6,120 nucleotides of DNA from the NCBI GenBank assembly GCA_023441905.1, contig JAEZNC010000185.1:1-6120 (forward strand), read 5' to 3'. The notes beneath the pieces are model-generated. The model was not told the DNA's origin. It saw only the letters and a list, made by a program, of their open reading frames with translations, and ran no database searches. Position numbers and translations under genes: made by a program. Positions 1-5,371 of the stretch are shown one piece after another; positions within the stretch are counted from its first letter, which is position 1, and each line of letters begins with the position of its first letter. The stretch is from Bacillota bacterium. Lineage in GTDB: Bacteria > Bacillota > Clostridia > Christensenellales > SZUA-584.

Positions 1-430
1 CAGCCAATGCATGCTGTGCGTAAAAACATGTCCTGCCGCGAATATCACGTTTGAAAACGGGCGGTTCCGATTTGGCGGACGCTGCGCGATGTGTATGCGC
101 TGCGTGATGTACTGCCCCAAGGATGCGATCAACTTCGGCATTATCCGCCCGCTGCGCGTGAACGGCGGTTACGCCTTTGACAAAATTCTAGCCGATCCCG
201 GCATCTCTGCGGATTATGTGGGGCCCAAAACCAAAGGCTATTTTGCAGCGTTCCGCGGTTTTTTCCGTCGCGCGGATGACGCGCTGGCCGCCTACGGCCT
301 AGCGGCAAAGGGCTGCACACCGCAGCCAAAACCATATGTACCCGAGCTTGACGTGTTTGATGCTTATGAAACGTCCCGGCAAGAATCGCGCGAGGAGTTT
401 GACGAAGAGGAAAACAACAGCGTTGTTTAA
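1..430 (+). CDS. EFR1-like ferredoxin/flavodoxin-type protein, C-terminal part (5' end outside window)
   Basis: The gene is cut by the window edge; the open frame runs from base 2 to a TAA at 428-430, leaving 142 visible residues. Two 4Fe-4S cluster motifs follow one another. The first reads SQCMLCVKTCP and appears to lack only its leading Cys, whose codon would end with the C at base 1. The second is complete: CAMCMRCVMYCP, a C-x2-C-x2-C-x3-C-P pattern. This two-cluster module resembles the C-terminal part of EFR1-family proteins, where a flavodoxin-like domain precedes a bacterial ferredoxin domain, so a role in cytoplasmic electron transfer is likely. The flavodoxin part is not visible and is inferred. 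After the clusters come about 100 residues of poorly conserved sequence and a very acidic end (EEFDEEENN). The ATG at base 11 lies inside the first cluster motif and cannot be the true start. A stand-alone 2[4Fe-4S] ferredoxin with a long tail is the alternative. Confidence 0.8.
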   Translation, partial: SQCMLCVKTCPAANITFENGRFRFGGRCAMCMRCVMYCPKDAINFGIIRPLRVNGGYAFDKILADPGISADYVGPKTKGYFAAFRGFFRRADDALAAYGLAAKGCTPQPKPYVPELDVFDAYETSRQESREEFDEEENNSVV

Positions 431-544
431 GTCAGGAGTAAAAAGGGACAAGACTGAAATCATCTCACTCTTCAAAAAATGCATCATCCATTATTAGGTA
501 GGAATTTTTATCAATTATGCAATAGATATGGACATCAATCAGGC

Positions 545-575
545 GCTGCAGTTTAAAAGCGGTCTATACTGCAGC
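545..575. repeat. 8-bp perfect inverted repeat, 15-base loop
   Basis: GCTGCAGT at 545-552 is exactly complementary to ACTGCAGC at 568-575. There is no following T-run on either strand, so it is not a typical intrinsic terminator. It lies in the 431-620 spacer between the iron-sulfur gene and the transposase remnant. I see no gene in that spacer. Confidence 0.5.
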
Positions 576-620
576 CTCAGAATCGCTGACTATTAAGGCT
601 CTTAGCGGCTTATAGTCACG

Positions 621-959
621 AAATATCCGCGCATCATCGATTTGTGGCAGATGAGCCGGCAGAGCTCTCAATACTTCAAATACACGCCTGAACTGTGGAA
701 GATCATTTATATGACCGATATGATTGAGCGCTGTCACCGGCAGCTTCGCAAAGTGACCAACGAAAAAGCATTTTCCCCCACGATGAATCGCGACGGAAAA
801 TGCTCTGTTTGGCCAGCTATGGATGTGGTTAGCGAGGCTGACCGCGTTCAAAATTGGGTGCGGATTCTGATTCAGCTGTCCGTTTCTTTCCGCAAAATTG
901 TCACTGGTTTAATCTATACGGGGTCTGTAATAGTCCATACCACTTACAGGCCCTTATAA
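621..959 (+). pseudogene. IS256-family (Mutator-type) transposase, C-terminal remnant
   Basis: The frame from base 621 reads KYPRIIDLW, then YFKYTPELWKIIYMTD, MIERCHRQLRKVT and RVQNWVRILIQLSVSF. These match the end of IS256-family DDE transposases, whose typical forms are KYP.I..SW, FKYP.E.RK.IYTTNAIE..NRQLRKVTK and W...L.QL.I.F. Family resemblance stops near base 891; the remaining codons to the TAA at 957-959 look unrelated. Only about 90 residues of a protein usually near 400 residues remain. A TAG at 603-605 and a TAA at 594-596 close the frame upstream, and I found no N-terminal part or catalytic DDE region. Within the piece, the usual TTNAIE stretch reads MTDMIE and the region after the RQLRKVT block is diverged, consistent with age. 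This is a dead fragment; the TTG at 642 is not a credible start. Confidence 0.85.
921..953 (+). repeat. 10-bp inverted repeat just past the transposase homology
   Basis: GGGTCTGTAA at 921-930 pairs with TTACAGGCCC at 944-953 across a 13-base loop. Read as plus-strand RNA all ten pairs form, one of them G-U. On the minus strand the same position is a C-A mismatch. It sits directly beyond the end of IS256 transposase similarity. It may therefore be a remnant insertion-sequence end or a weak plus-strand terminator (UUAUAAAUUUU follows), but neither role is proven. Confidence 0.45.
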
Positions 960-970
960 ATTTTCAAATT

Positions 971-982
971 CACTTATAAGTG
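971..982. repeat. 12-bp perfect palindrome over the stop codon of the GNAT-Rnk gene
   Basis: CACTTATAAGTG is identical to its own reverse complement and contains the TAA stop of the minus-strand gene. Being loopless, it is a poor RNA hairpin but a possible symmetric protein-binding site. No U-rich terminator follows the gene on the minus strand. Confidence 0.4.
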
Positions 983-1897
983 ATAATGGCCTGCAGCCTC
1001 CGGTTGATATAAAAGCTTTCTGATTCTGATGTGTGTCATGCCATCCGGGGTATCCCATTGTATACTGTCTTCTTCACGATACCCGAGAATAGCGGTGCCA
1101 ATCGGAGACAGGATAGACAACTGTCTCTTTGCCCAGTCTGAAGCTTGTGGGTACACCAAAGACACCTCTGTTTCTTCGTCGTTAAGGCTTAATAAAGCCC
1201 TTGAATTCATCGTCACGACATTCTTCGGGAGTTGTTGCGGCCGAACGACCTCTGCTCTGATAATCTCATGCTCCAGATCTTTTATCGTGCGTTCATCAGC
1301 ACCGTTTTTTAACTCGTCATCGATGAGCTTAATAAGCCTGTCCCTGTCTAATTCTGTGATATAAATTAAACCGGGGGCAGCAGAGCGCTTCTTAACGGCA
1401 TCTAAATATTCCTTCATCGTTATTGAAAAGCTTTGTATTGCAGAAGGCTCATGTTGACAGTTAAATCCTGCATGAATAAATGCCCTTATTGACCGCCTGT
1501 TTTCTTTATGTATTTTGGCGACAACACGTTTTGATCTTAACTCAAAAAATGCAGCTTTAAGACTTTCTTGAATGGTATGACCGCCCAATCCTTTGCCCCA
1601 GTTGCTGCGATCCCCTATGACGATGACAATTTCTGTTTCCGTTTCTTTGACGACAAGGCGAACAAAGCCTACCGGCACGTTATTTTTATTATAAGCGATA
1701 TAAAATCTGCCGTTTTGGTTGAAAAGATGCGTTAAAATAGGCATGTTGATCCTGTCTACCACCTGCTCTATGTTGGAAGAGACATCACATGTATCACTTA
1801 AGTATCTTGTAACCTCCTCATCTTGTAACCAATACATTAAAGTGTATGCATTCTCCCTTGTTATTTCAGGGCATAAAAAAATAAAAGGATCTTTCAT
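974..1897 (-). CDS. Fused GNAT acetyltransferase - Rnk/GreA-type RNA polymerase-binding domain protein
   Basis: One uninterrupted 307-residue frame carries two domains. Residues 1-165 look like a RimJ/RimL-type GNAT N-acetyltransferase, which moves an acetyl group from acetyl-CoA to an amine. Landmarks are the opening ITRENAYTLMYWLQDEEVTRYL, strand PVGFVRLV at 75-82, the pyrophosphate-binding loop NWGKGLGG at 99-106, and ENRRSIRAFIHAGF at 132-145. Residues 176-307 match Rnk, the nucleoside diphosphate kinase regulator related to the GreA C-terminal domain. It has a short charged helical stretch (185-217), then NVVTMNSR at 226-233, LVYP at 247-250, QLSILSPIGTAILGYREED at 259-277 and YQPEAAGHYHL at the end. 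In enterobacteria, Rnk-type proteins bind RNA polymerase. A linker near 166-176 joins the parts. The ATG has AAAGGAAG seven bases upstream. The gene stands alone with its own promoter. The acetyl acceptor and any effect on transcription are unknown. Confidence 0.88.
   Translation of the reverse strand: MKDPFIFLCPEITRENAYTLMYWLQDEEVTRYLSDTCDVSSNIEQVVDRINMPILTHLFNQNGRFYIAYNKNNVPVGFVRLVVKETETEIVIVIGDRSNWGKGLGGHTIQESLKAAFFELRSKRVVAKIHKENRRSIRAFIHAGFNCQHEPSAIQSFSITMKEYLDAVKKRSAAPGLIYITELDRDRLIKLIDDELKNGADERTIKDLEHEIIRAEVVRPQQLPKNVVTMNSRALLSLNDEETEVSLVYPQASDWAKRQLSILSPIGTAILGYREEDSIQWDTPDGMTHIRIRKLLYQPEAAGHYHL
1834..1846. repeat. 13-bp direct repeat, copy 1 (inside GNAT-Rnk coding region)
   Basis: ACATTAAAGTGTA occurs here, within the N-terminal codons of the GNAT domain, and again at 2018-2030 upstream of the promoter, in the same orientation and 184 bases apart. 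The copies bracket the promoter. Confidence 0.5.
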
Positions 1898-1901
1898 TTT
1901 A

Positions 1902-1934
1902 CTACTTCCTTTCGTAAGAACAAAAGCCTTTCAT
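1902..1934 (-). other. Possible 10-codon leader ORF in the GNAT-Rnk 5' untranslated region
   Basis: Between the predicted transcription start and the main gene lies ATG...TAG encoding MKGFCSYERK. Its last codons contain the AAAGGAAG ribosome binding site of the main gene, and its TAG ends four bases before the main ATG. Such an arrangement could couple or hinder translation of the downstream gene. Its own ribosome binding site is weak (AGG seven bases before ATG), so translation is unproven. Confidence 0.3.
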
Positions 1935-1953
1935 AGAAACCTATGACGGTTCT
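1935..1953. repeat. Short inverted repeat in the GNAT-Rnk leader
   Basis: On the plus strand AGAAACC and GGTTCT form a six-pair stem with one bulged A around a short loop (TATGAC). It would fold in the leader RNA just upstream of the small leader ORF. It is weak and may be chance. Confidence 0.3.
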
Positions 1954-1966
1954 TTTTAATATTGTC

Positions 1967-1995
1967 ATTATAATAGAAATAGACCTGGCAGTCAA
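1967..1995 (-). promoter_or_regulatory. Sigma-A promoter for the GNAT-Rnk gene
   Basis: Reading the minus strand, TTGACT (-35, 1990-1995) is followed by exactly 17 bases and then TATAAT (-10, 1967-1972). Only one base departs from the double consensus. The start of transcription would fall near 1960, giving a leader of about 60 bases before the ATG at 1897. Confidence 0.85.
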
Positions 1996-2001
1996 ATGCC
2001 A

Positions 2002-2024
2002 TTAATGGTCAATCATGACATTAA
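2002..2024. promoter_or_regulatory. Bulged inverted repeat upstream of the GNAT-Rnk promoter, candidate operator
   Basis: TTAATG-G-TCA (2002-2011) is complementary to TGACATTAA (2016-2024) apart from one extra G, with ATCA between. A perfect 10-bp palindrome, CCATTAATGG (1999-2008), overlaps it. The site begins a few bases upstream of the -35 box, where an activator or repressor could bind. No regulator gene for it is visible nearby. Confidence 0.35.
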
Positions 2025-2030
2025 AGTGTA
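2018..2030. repeat. 13-bp direct repeat, copy 2 (upstream of GNAT-Rnk promoter)
   Basis: Exact second copy of ACATTAAAGTGTA. It overlaps the right arm of the inverted repeat at 2002-2024, so the shared bases may belong to a binding site rather than to a duplication. Confidence 0.5.
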
Positions 2031-2212
2031 CGGGCGTCAAACACAGGAGGCACTCTGCACAGTTTCCTTTTTTGTGACAATCATAGCGTGTATTTAGCCA
2101 ATTAAAAATAAATAATCACCAATCAAATCGACCAGTTTAACCGGGATATGCACCATTTCGAATCAGTATGGTGCTTGCAAAAACGTCCTGTAAAGTCCGT
2201 CAATTTCATGGT

Positions 2213-2431
2213 TTATCCACAACTGTCCACGCAGTTATCTGCGGCGTCAATACTGCTTATGAGAACCTGTTTTTTGTGATTCGTTCTGCTCAATCGGAAA
2301 CCTTTATAATTCGCACCAGTACAGCTGATGTATTTTACGCTAATTTCCCAGTGAAAGACATTGTGGATCATTCCCTGCTTTATATCAGCGTTGTTGAAAT
2401 AGCCGTTGCACAATCCTCTTTGGTTTGGCAT
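2213..2431 (-). CDS. Unrecognised 72-residue ORF, possible gene fragment
   Basis: The frame begins with ATG 12 bases after the stop of the last permease gene and runs in the same direction to TAA. I do not recognise the protein. It is polar and basic in its second half (KGFRLSRTNHKKQ) and has four Cys residues (residues 8, 38, 66 and 71) that do not form a known zinc motif. No clear ribosome binding site precedes the ATG (AAAATAAATAT). No signal peptide or membrane segment is visible. It could be a small gene at the end of the operon, a remnant of a mobile-element gene, or chance. Confidence 0.2.
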   Translation of the reverse strand: MPNQRGLCNGYFNNADIKQGMIHNVFHWEISVKYISCTGANYKGFRLSRTNHKKQVLISSIDAADNCVDSCG

Positions 2432-2443
2432 ATATTTATTTTT

Positions 2444-3145
2444 CTAAGTTCTACTACTCATCCGCTTGTAAAACAGCCCCATCCAGATGACACATACCAA
2501 AACAGCCGCGGGAAACTGCCAGACTGCCCCTTGCAGCAGTGCGCCGAGCCAGTACGCAGGGAACACACCCGCAATGAGCCCCCATGGCGAACTCGTAATC
2601 ACAGGCACGAGCATGGGCAGCATTGTGAGCCCGAGCATCTTAGATACCGCAAGCCCTTCCACCTTATTGCCCGCAAAGCTTAACAGCATCAGTGTATTCA
2701 CCGCGCCGAACAATCCACCTGCCACCGCAACGCACAGCACATGCAGCATATCCGGGTTCGACAACGAAAACAGCAGCATCAGCGCAGGCGCAATCACAAC
2801 ACTCCATAGCACGGGCAGCGCAAGCCTTGAGGCGATATACCCCGCCCCGCCAAGCGGCGTGACAGTGTAATACTCACCCACGCCCTCATCGCGCTCATCA
2901 AGCATTAAAAATCCGCAGAGCATACCCGACATCGCAGGTGTCAGCGTCAGCAGCAGCATGTCGGCCAGCGGATACCACGGCGCAAGGTCAAACGCAAACG
3001 CGTCCATGAGCACCGGCTGCAGCAGCGGCAACCCGAAACGGAATGCCGTGCCCGCCAGAAACGGGGCCAGTGTGAGTAAAATCAGCATCGGATCACGACG
3101 AATCAGCGTAAATGTCCCCAAAAAAGTCTTGATCGTGTTTGTCAT
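2444..3145 (-). CDS. ABC-2 type exporter permease, second subunit
   Basis: This 233-residue membrane protein has about six hydrophobic segments, near residues 21-41, 60-82, 104-128, 134-156, 166-186 and 206-226. Between segments 2 and 3 is LDERDEGVGEYYTVTPL (82-98), the conserved ABC-2 permease motif of an ERxxG-like core followed by TPL. It would form half of the transmembrane channel together with the upstream permease. The pair plus ATPase resembles three-gene exporters such as Rv2686c-Rv2687c-Rv2688c of Mycobacterium tuberculosis, associated with fluoroquinolone efflux; the actual substrate here is unknown. I chose the ATG at 3145, not the in-frame ATG at 3220. It overlaps the previous stop as ATGA, has GGGAGG nine bases upstream, and the protein then begins with a normal amphipathic N-terminus (MTNTIKTFLG). 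The gene is strikingly GC-rich; bases 2941-3000 are about 62% GC. Confidence 0.88.
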   Translation of the reverse strand: MTNTIKTFLGTFTLIRRDPMLILLTLAPFLAGTAFRFGLPLLQPVLMDAFAFDLAPWYPLADMLLLTLTPAMSGMLCGFLMLDERDEGVGEYYTVTPLGGAGYIASRLALPVLWSVVIAPALMLLFSLSNPDMLHVLCVAVAGGLFGAVNTLMLLSFAGNKVEGLAVSKMLGLTMLPMLVPVITSSPWGLIAGVFPAYWLGALLQGAVWQFPAAVLVCVIWMGLFYKRMSSRT

Positions 3146-3843
3146 GCCGCACCGCCTCCCAATCTGCAAAGCGCAGAATTCAGCCGTTTGAGCGCCATCC
3201 AGAACGCCAGAGCAGCCCATATGATCAACAGAGCTAACGGAACCGCAACTGCCTGTTCAACGCCTACAGCGGCCTGCACAAGGCGCAGCACCACACTGCC
3301 CGGAAACACCTCGAGCGGCCAAAAATTAACGCCGAACATCAGCAGCAGCGGCGGCAGAAGGAGTGCTGCCTCCCACAAGCCGTCCACCGACAAAAAGGCG
3401 TTCATGCTTTTGAGGTTGACGGACACCGCCAGCCCTATCAACGTGAAGCACATGCTGCCCAACAGCACGGAGGGTACGAGCACGGCATAATTGACGTCCG
3501 CTGCACCGCTGCCCAGCGCCACAATGACGCTGACGGCAGTGGATATAAGCCCGAGCGACAGTGCTTTCGACAGAATATATTCCGCAGGACGCAGAGGTGA
3601 GGAAAACAGCGCATCAAGTATGCCCTCACCGCGCTCAAGCTGCATAAGCCCGCCGATGAAGAACAAGCCGAGCAGCGCCGGGTCGGCCAACAGCGTCGCC
3701 ACGAGCGCCGTCTGCCGCCAGTCATCCGGGATCAGACGCAGCACGACGATAAAGCATATTGTCAGAAAGCCATAGATGAAATAGAAACCATACCGCCATT
3801 GGTAACGCACATCCGATAAAAAAGCATGGGTCAGCCTTTTCAT
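3142..3843 (-). CDS. ABC-2 type exporter permease, first subunit
   Basis: This is a 233-residue polytopic membrane protein, the same length as its neighbour but clearly different in sequence. Hydrophobic stretches lie near residues 20-37, 46-68, 91-112, 119-140, 153-174 and 199-218. LERGEGILDALFSSPLRPAEYI (69-90) is a textbook ABC-2 motif (ERGEG...L...PL) and marks the helical hairpin that contacts the ATPase in this family. Together with the downstream permease it should make a heterodimeric channel driven by the upstream ATPase. The ATG at 3843 overlaps the ATPase stop (ATGA) and has GGAGGAG about eight bases ahead. The C-terminus (RLGGGAA) runs into the start of the next gene. Base composition is GC-rich like its partner. 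Substrate cannot be read from the sequence. Confidence 0.88.
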   Translation of the reverse strand: MKRLTHAFLSDVRYQWRYGFYFIYGFLTICFIVVLRLIPDDWRQTALVATLLADPALLGLFFIGGLMQLERGEGILDALFSSPLRPAEYILSKALSLGLISTAVSVIVALGSGAADVNYAVLVPSVLLGSMCFTLIGLAVSVNLKSMNAFLSVDGLWEAALLLPPLLLMFGVNFWPLEVFPGSVVLRLVQAAVGVEQAVAVPLALLIIWAALAFWMALKRLNSALCRLGGGAA

Positions 3844-4691
3844 GTGAGGCTCCTCCCCGTCACTTCGATAAACAGGTCTTCGAGGGATGTCTCAAGCGTA
3901 TGCAGCGTTTCAATTTTGTCTTGTTGAAGCAGTGTCATGAACCGGTCGTCATCCTTAAGATTTTTGAGCGGCATCTCGGCTTCATGGCGCTGGCCGTCCT
4001 GCCAGGTGTAGCGCACGCGGCGGTCTCCCGCGCGCAGGCGCAGATTCATTGGCGTATCAAAGAGCTTGATTGATCCGTCCACGATAAACGCAACCCGGTC
4101 GCACAGCTCTTCGGCGAGGTGCATGTCGTGCGTGGTCAGTATCACGGTTCGGCCCTGCTGTTTTTGTTCAATCACCATCTCCCTGATTGTGCGAGACCGC
4201 GCGGGGTCAAGTCCGGCCGTCGGTTCGTCAAGGAACAGAACTTTCGGCCTGTGCATGATGGCACGAATGAAATTAAGCCGCATCTTCATGCCTTTCGAGT
4301 AACCCGAAACGCGCTTATTTTTGTCCTGAGCGAGTTCAAGGCGTTCTAAGAGCGTGTCTGCGTTTTCGCAATTCGCCTGATATAGCGACGCGAAGTACCT
4401 CAGGTTTTCCATGGCCGTGAATTTGCCGTACAAATTCGGCACTTCCATCGCCACGCCGATGTGTTCGTAGTAATCGCGCTTTTTTTGCCGGACTTCTCCG
4501 CCGAGCACCTTTACGCTGCCCGTATAGCCTTTGAGAATGCCTGTCAGTATCTTCTGGGCGGTGCTTTTGCCAGCACCCGAAGGGCCGAGGAAGCCGAAAA
4601 TTTCTCCTTTGTCTGCTGTAAAACTCATGCCTTTCAGCGTTTCCTGCGGGACACTAGGATACGTAAAGCGAAGGTTTTCTACGCTGATCAT
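3840..4691 (-). CDS. ABC exporter ATP-binding protein
   Basis: This 283-residue cytoplasmic ATPase powers the two permeases encoded just downstream. Motifs appear in order: Walker A GPSGAGKST at 36-44; a Q-loop region (VAMEVPNLYGKFTAMENL, 80-97) where Glu83 stands where Gln is usual; signature VSGYSKGMKMRL at 128-139; Walker B VLFLDEP at 151-157 with catalytic Glu156; D-loop AGLD at 159-162; and switch His188 in LTTHD. The signature is the SxGMxxR type seen in DrrA/CcmA-like exporters rather than LSGGQ. A C-terminal extension (about 215-283) is typical of drug-export ATPases. The ATG at 4691 overlaps the regulator stop (ATGA) and has GGAGGA six bases upstream. The order and overlaps support one transcript with equal translation of all subunits. 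Confidence in class is high; the substrate is open. Confidence 0.95.
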   Translation of the reverse strand: MISVENLRFTYPSVPQETLKGMSFTADKGEIFGFLGPSGAGKSTAQKILTGILKGYTGSVKVLGGEVRQKKRDYYEHIGVAMEVPNLYGKFTAMENLRYFASLYQANCENADTLLERLELAQDKNKRVSGYSKGMKMRLNFIRAIMHRPKVLFLDEPTAGLDPARSRTIREMVIEQKQQGRTVILTTHDMHLAEELCDRVAFIVDGSIKLFDTPMNLRLRAGDRRVRYTWQDGQRHEAEMPLKNLKDDDRFMTLLQQDKIETLHTLETSLEDLFIEVTGRSLT

Positions 4692-5281
4692 GGTTGTTCC
4701 TCCGTGAAAATTTTATCTGCAACGGCTTTGAGCATAAACAAAAAGGCATCATCCGCGAGCGGCCCCACCTCACTGCGATGAAACGTGCACATGAAAAGCA
4801 TGCGCATGATCGCGGATACCATTTCAGAGTTTATGTTCAGACCGGCAATCACTTCGGTCATACGTTTTATCGAGGCATCATCGAGCGCAATATGCGCCGC
4901 GATACGCTCCTGCGGTACGCGCCTCAGCAGCACCTCGTATTCGTCATTCATCAGTGAGAGCATCCATGTGTTGGTCATAAAATGACGGTACATCTGGGAT
5001 ACTACAGCAACGAAGCCTTCCTTTTTATCTTCATACTTTTGCATGTTTGTGATAATGGCTTCATGGATCTTTGCCTGCTCTTCTTCAAGCGCATCAAGAA
5101 AAAGCAGCTCTTTGCTGTCATAGAACATGTAAAACGCGCCTTTTGATATACCGGCGGCTTTCGCCAACTCCTCAACCGTTGTTTTTTTAATTCCCGTTGT
5201 TGCGAGAAACTTCATTGCGGCTTCGATAAGCTTGCTGCGGACTATTTTCTTTTCTTCTTCGGTAAATGCTTTGGGAGACAT
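4688..5281 (-). CDS. TetR/AcrR-family transcriptional regulator of the exporter operon
   Basis: The protein has 197 residues, the usual size of the family. Residues 12-60 form the DNA-binding domain. The leading helix reads VRSKLIEAAMKFLATTGIKKTTV, followed by the helix-turn-helix VEELAKAAGISKGAFYMFYDSKELL (36-60), whose KGAFYMFYDSKE stretch is the family hallmark. The remaining 135 residues are a variable helical ligand-binding and dimer domain containing several Met and Phe residues; no ligand can be named. It is the first gene of the operon, and its stop overlaps the ATPase start. The ATG at 5281 is preceded by AGGAG nine bases upstream. In this family the regulator usually represses its own operon until a transported compound binds; that is inferred here from position and from the candidate operator at the promoter. 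Confidence 0.93.
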   Translation of the reverse strand: MSPKAFTEEEKKIVRSKLIEAAMKFLATTGIKKTTVEELAKAAGISKGAFYMFYDSKELLFLDALEEEQAKIHEAIITNMQKYEDKKEGFVAVVSQMYRHFMTNTWMLSLMNDEYEVLLRRVPQERIAAHIALDDASIKRMTEVIAGLNINSEMVSAIMRMLFMCTFHRSEVGPLADDAFLFMLKAVADKIFTEEQP

Positions 5282-5307
5282 AGTTTTGCGCTCCTGTGAC
5301 TATTTTT

Positions 5308-5324
5308 ACTTTGTTGGTCAAACT
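5308..5324. promoter_or_regulatory. Candidate TetR-type operator at the exporter promoter
   Basis: On the minus strand AGTTTGACCAACAAAGT is an imperfect 17-bp palindrome: five of the six outer base pairs match, around an asymmetric centre. It begins one base after the -10 box and covers the predicted transcription start, the usual place for a repressor of this family. The match is modest and could be chance. Confidence 0.4.
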
Positions 5325-5325
5325 T

Positions 5326-5354
5326 ATTTTATTATAAATTCTACATAATGTCAA
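5326..5354 (-). promoter_or_regulatory. Sigma-A promoter of the exporter operon
   Basis: On the minus strand a perfect TTGACA (5349-5354) is followed by 17 bases and TAAAAT (5326-5331), one mismatch from the -10 consensus. The predicted start is near 5319, leaving a leader of about 38 bases that contains the AGGAG of the regulator gene. No further promoter is evident between the four genes. Confidence 0.8.
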
Positions 5355-5371
5355 TAAGTATACATGGTAAA

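Larger units (their letters stand above)
1998..2443. other. Spacer of about 450 bases, no recognised gene
   Basis: This stretch separates the GNAT-Rnk promoter from the end of the exporter operon. It holds the repeats next to the promoter, a 7-bp inverted repeat (GCACCAT 2150-2156, ATGGTGC 2168-2174), a small perfect hairpin (CGCAG-TTAT-CTGCG, 2230-2243), and one unassigned minus-strand ORF at 2213-2431. I see no intrinsic terminator for the operon. A plus-strand frame runs from 2168 into the permease gene, but its right half is opposite well-supported coding sequence and I do not credit it. Confidence 0.6.

Noticed and set aside
564..851. Minus-strand open frame of 95 codons
   Set aside because: It lies opposite the IS256 transposase remnant, whose family match is clear on the plus strand; the minus frame resembles nothing known.
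2213..2221. Perfect DnaA box (TTATCCACA)
   Set aside because: Only one copy, no cluster, no AT-rich unwinding element or replication gene; chance in a window of this size is about one in twenty.
2168..2683. Plus-strand open frame of 171 codons
   Set aside because: Its second half is opposite a well-supported permease gene and the first half has no ribosome binding site or recognisable domain.
3146..3220. Extended start for the second permease at 3220
   Set aside because: The extra 25 residues lie inside the previous gene in another frame and are unlike a permease N-terminus; the ATGA overlap at 3142-3145 with a good ribosome binding site is a better start.
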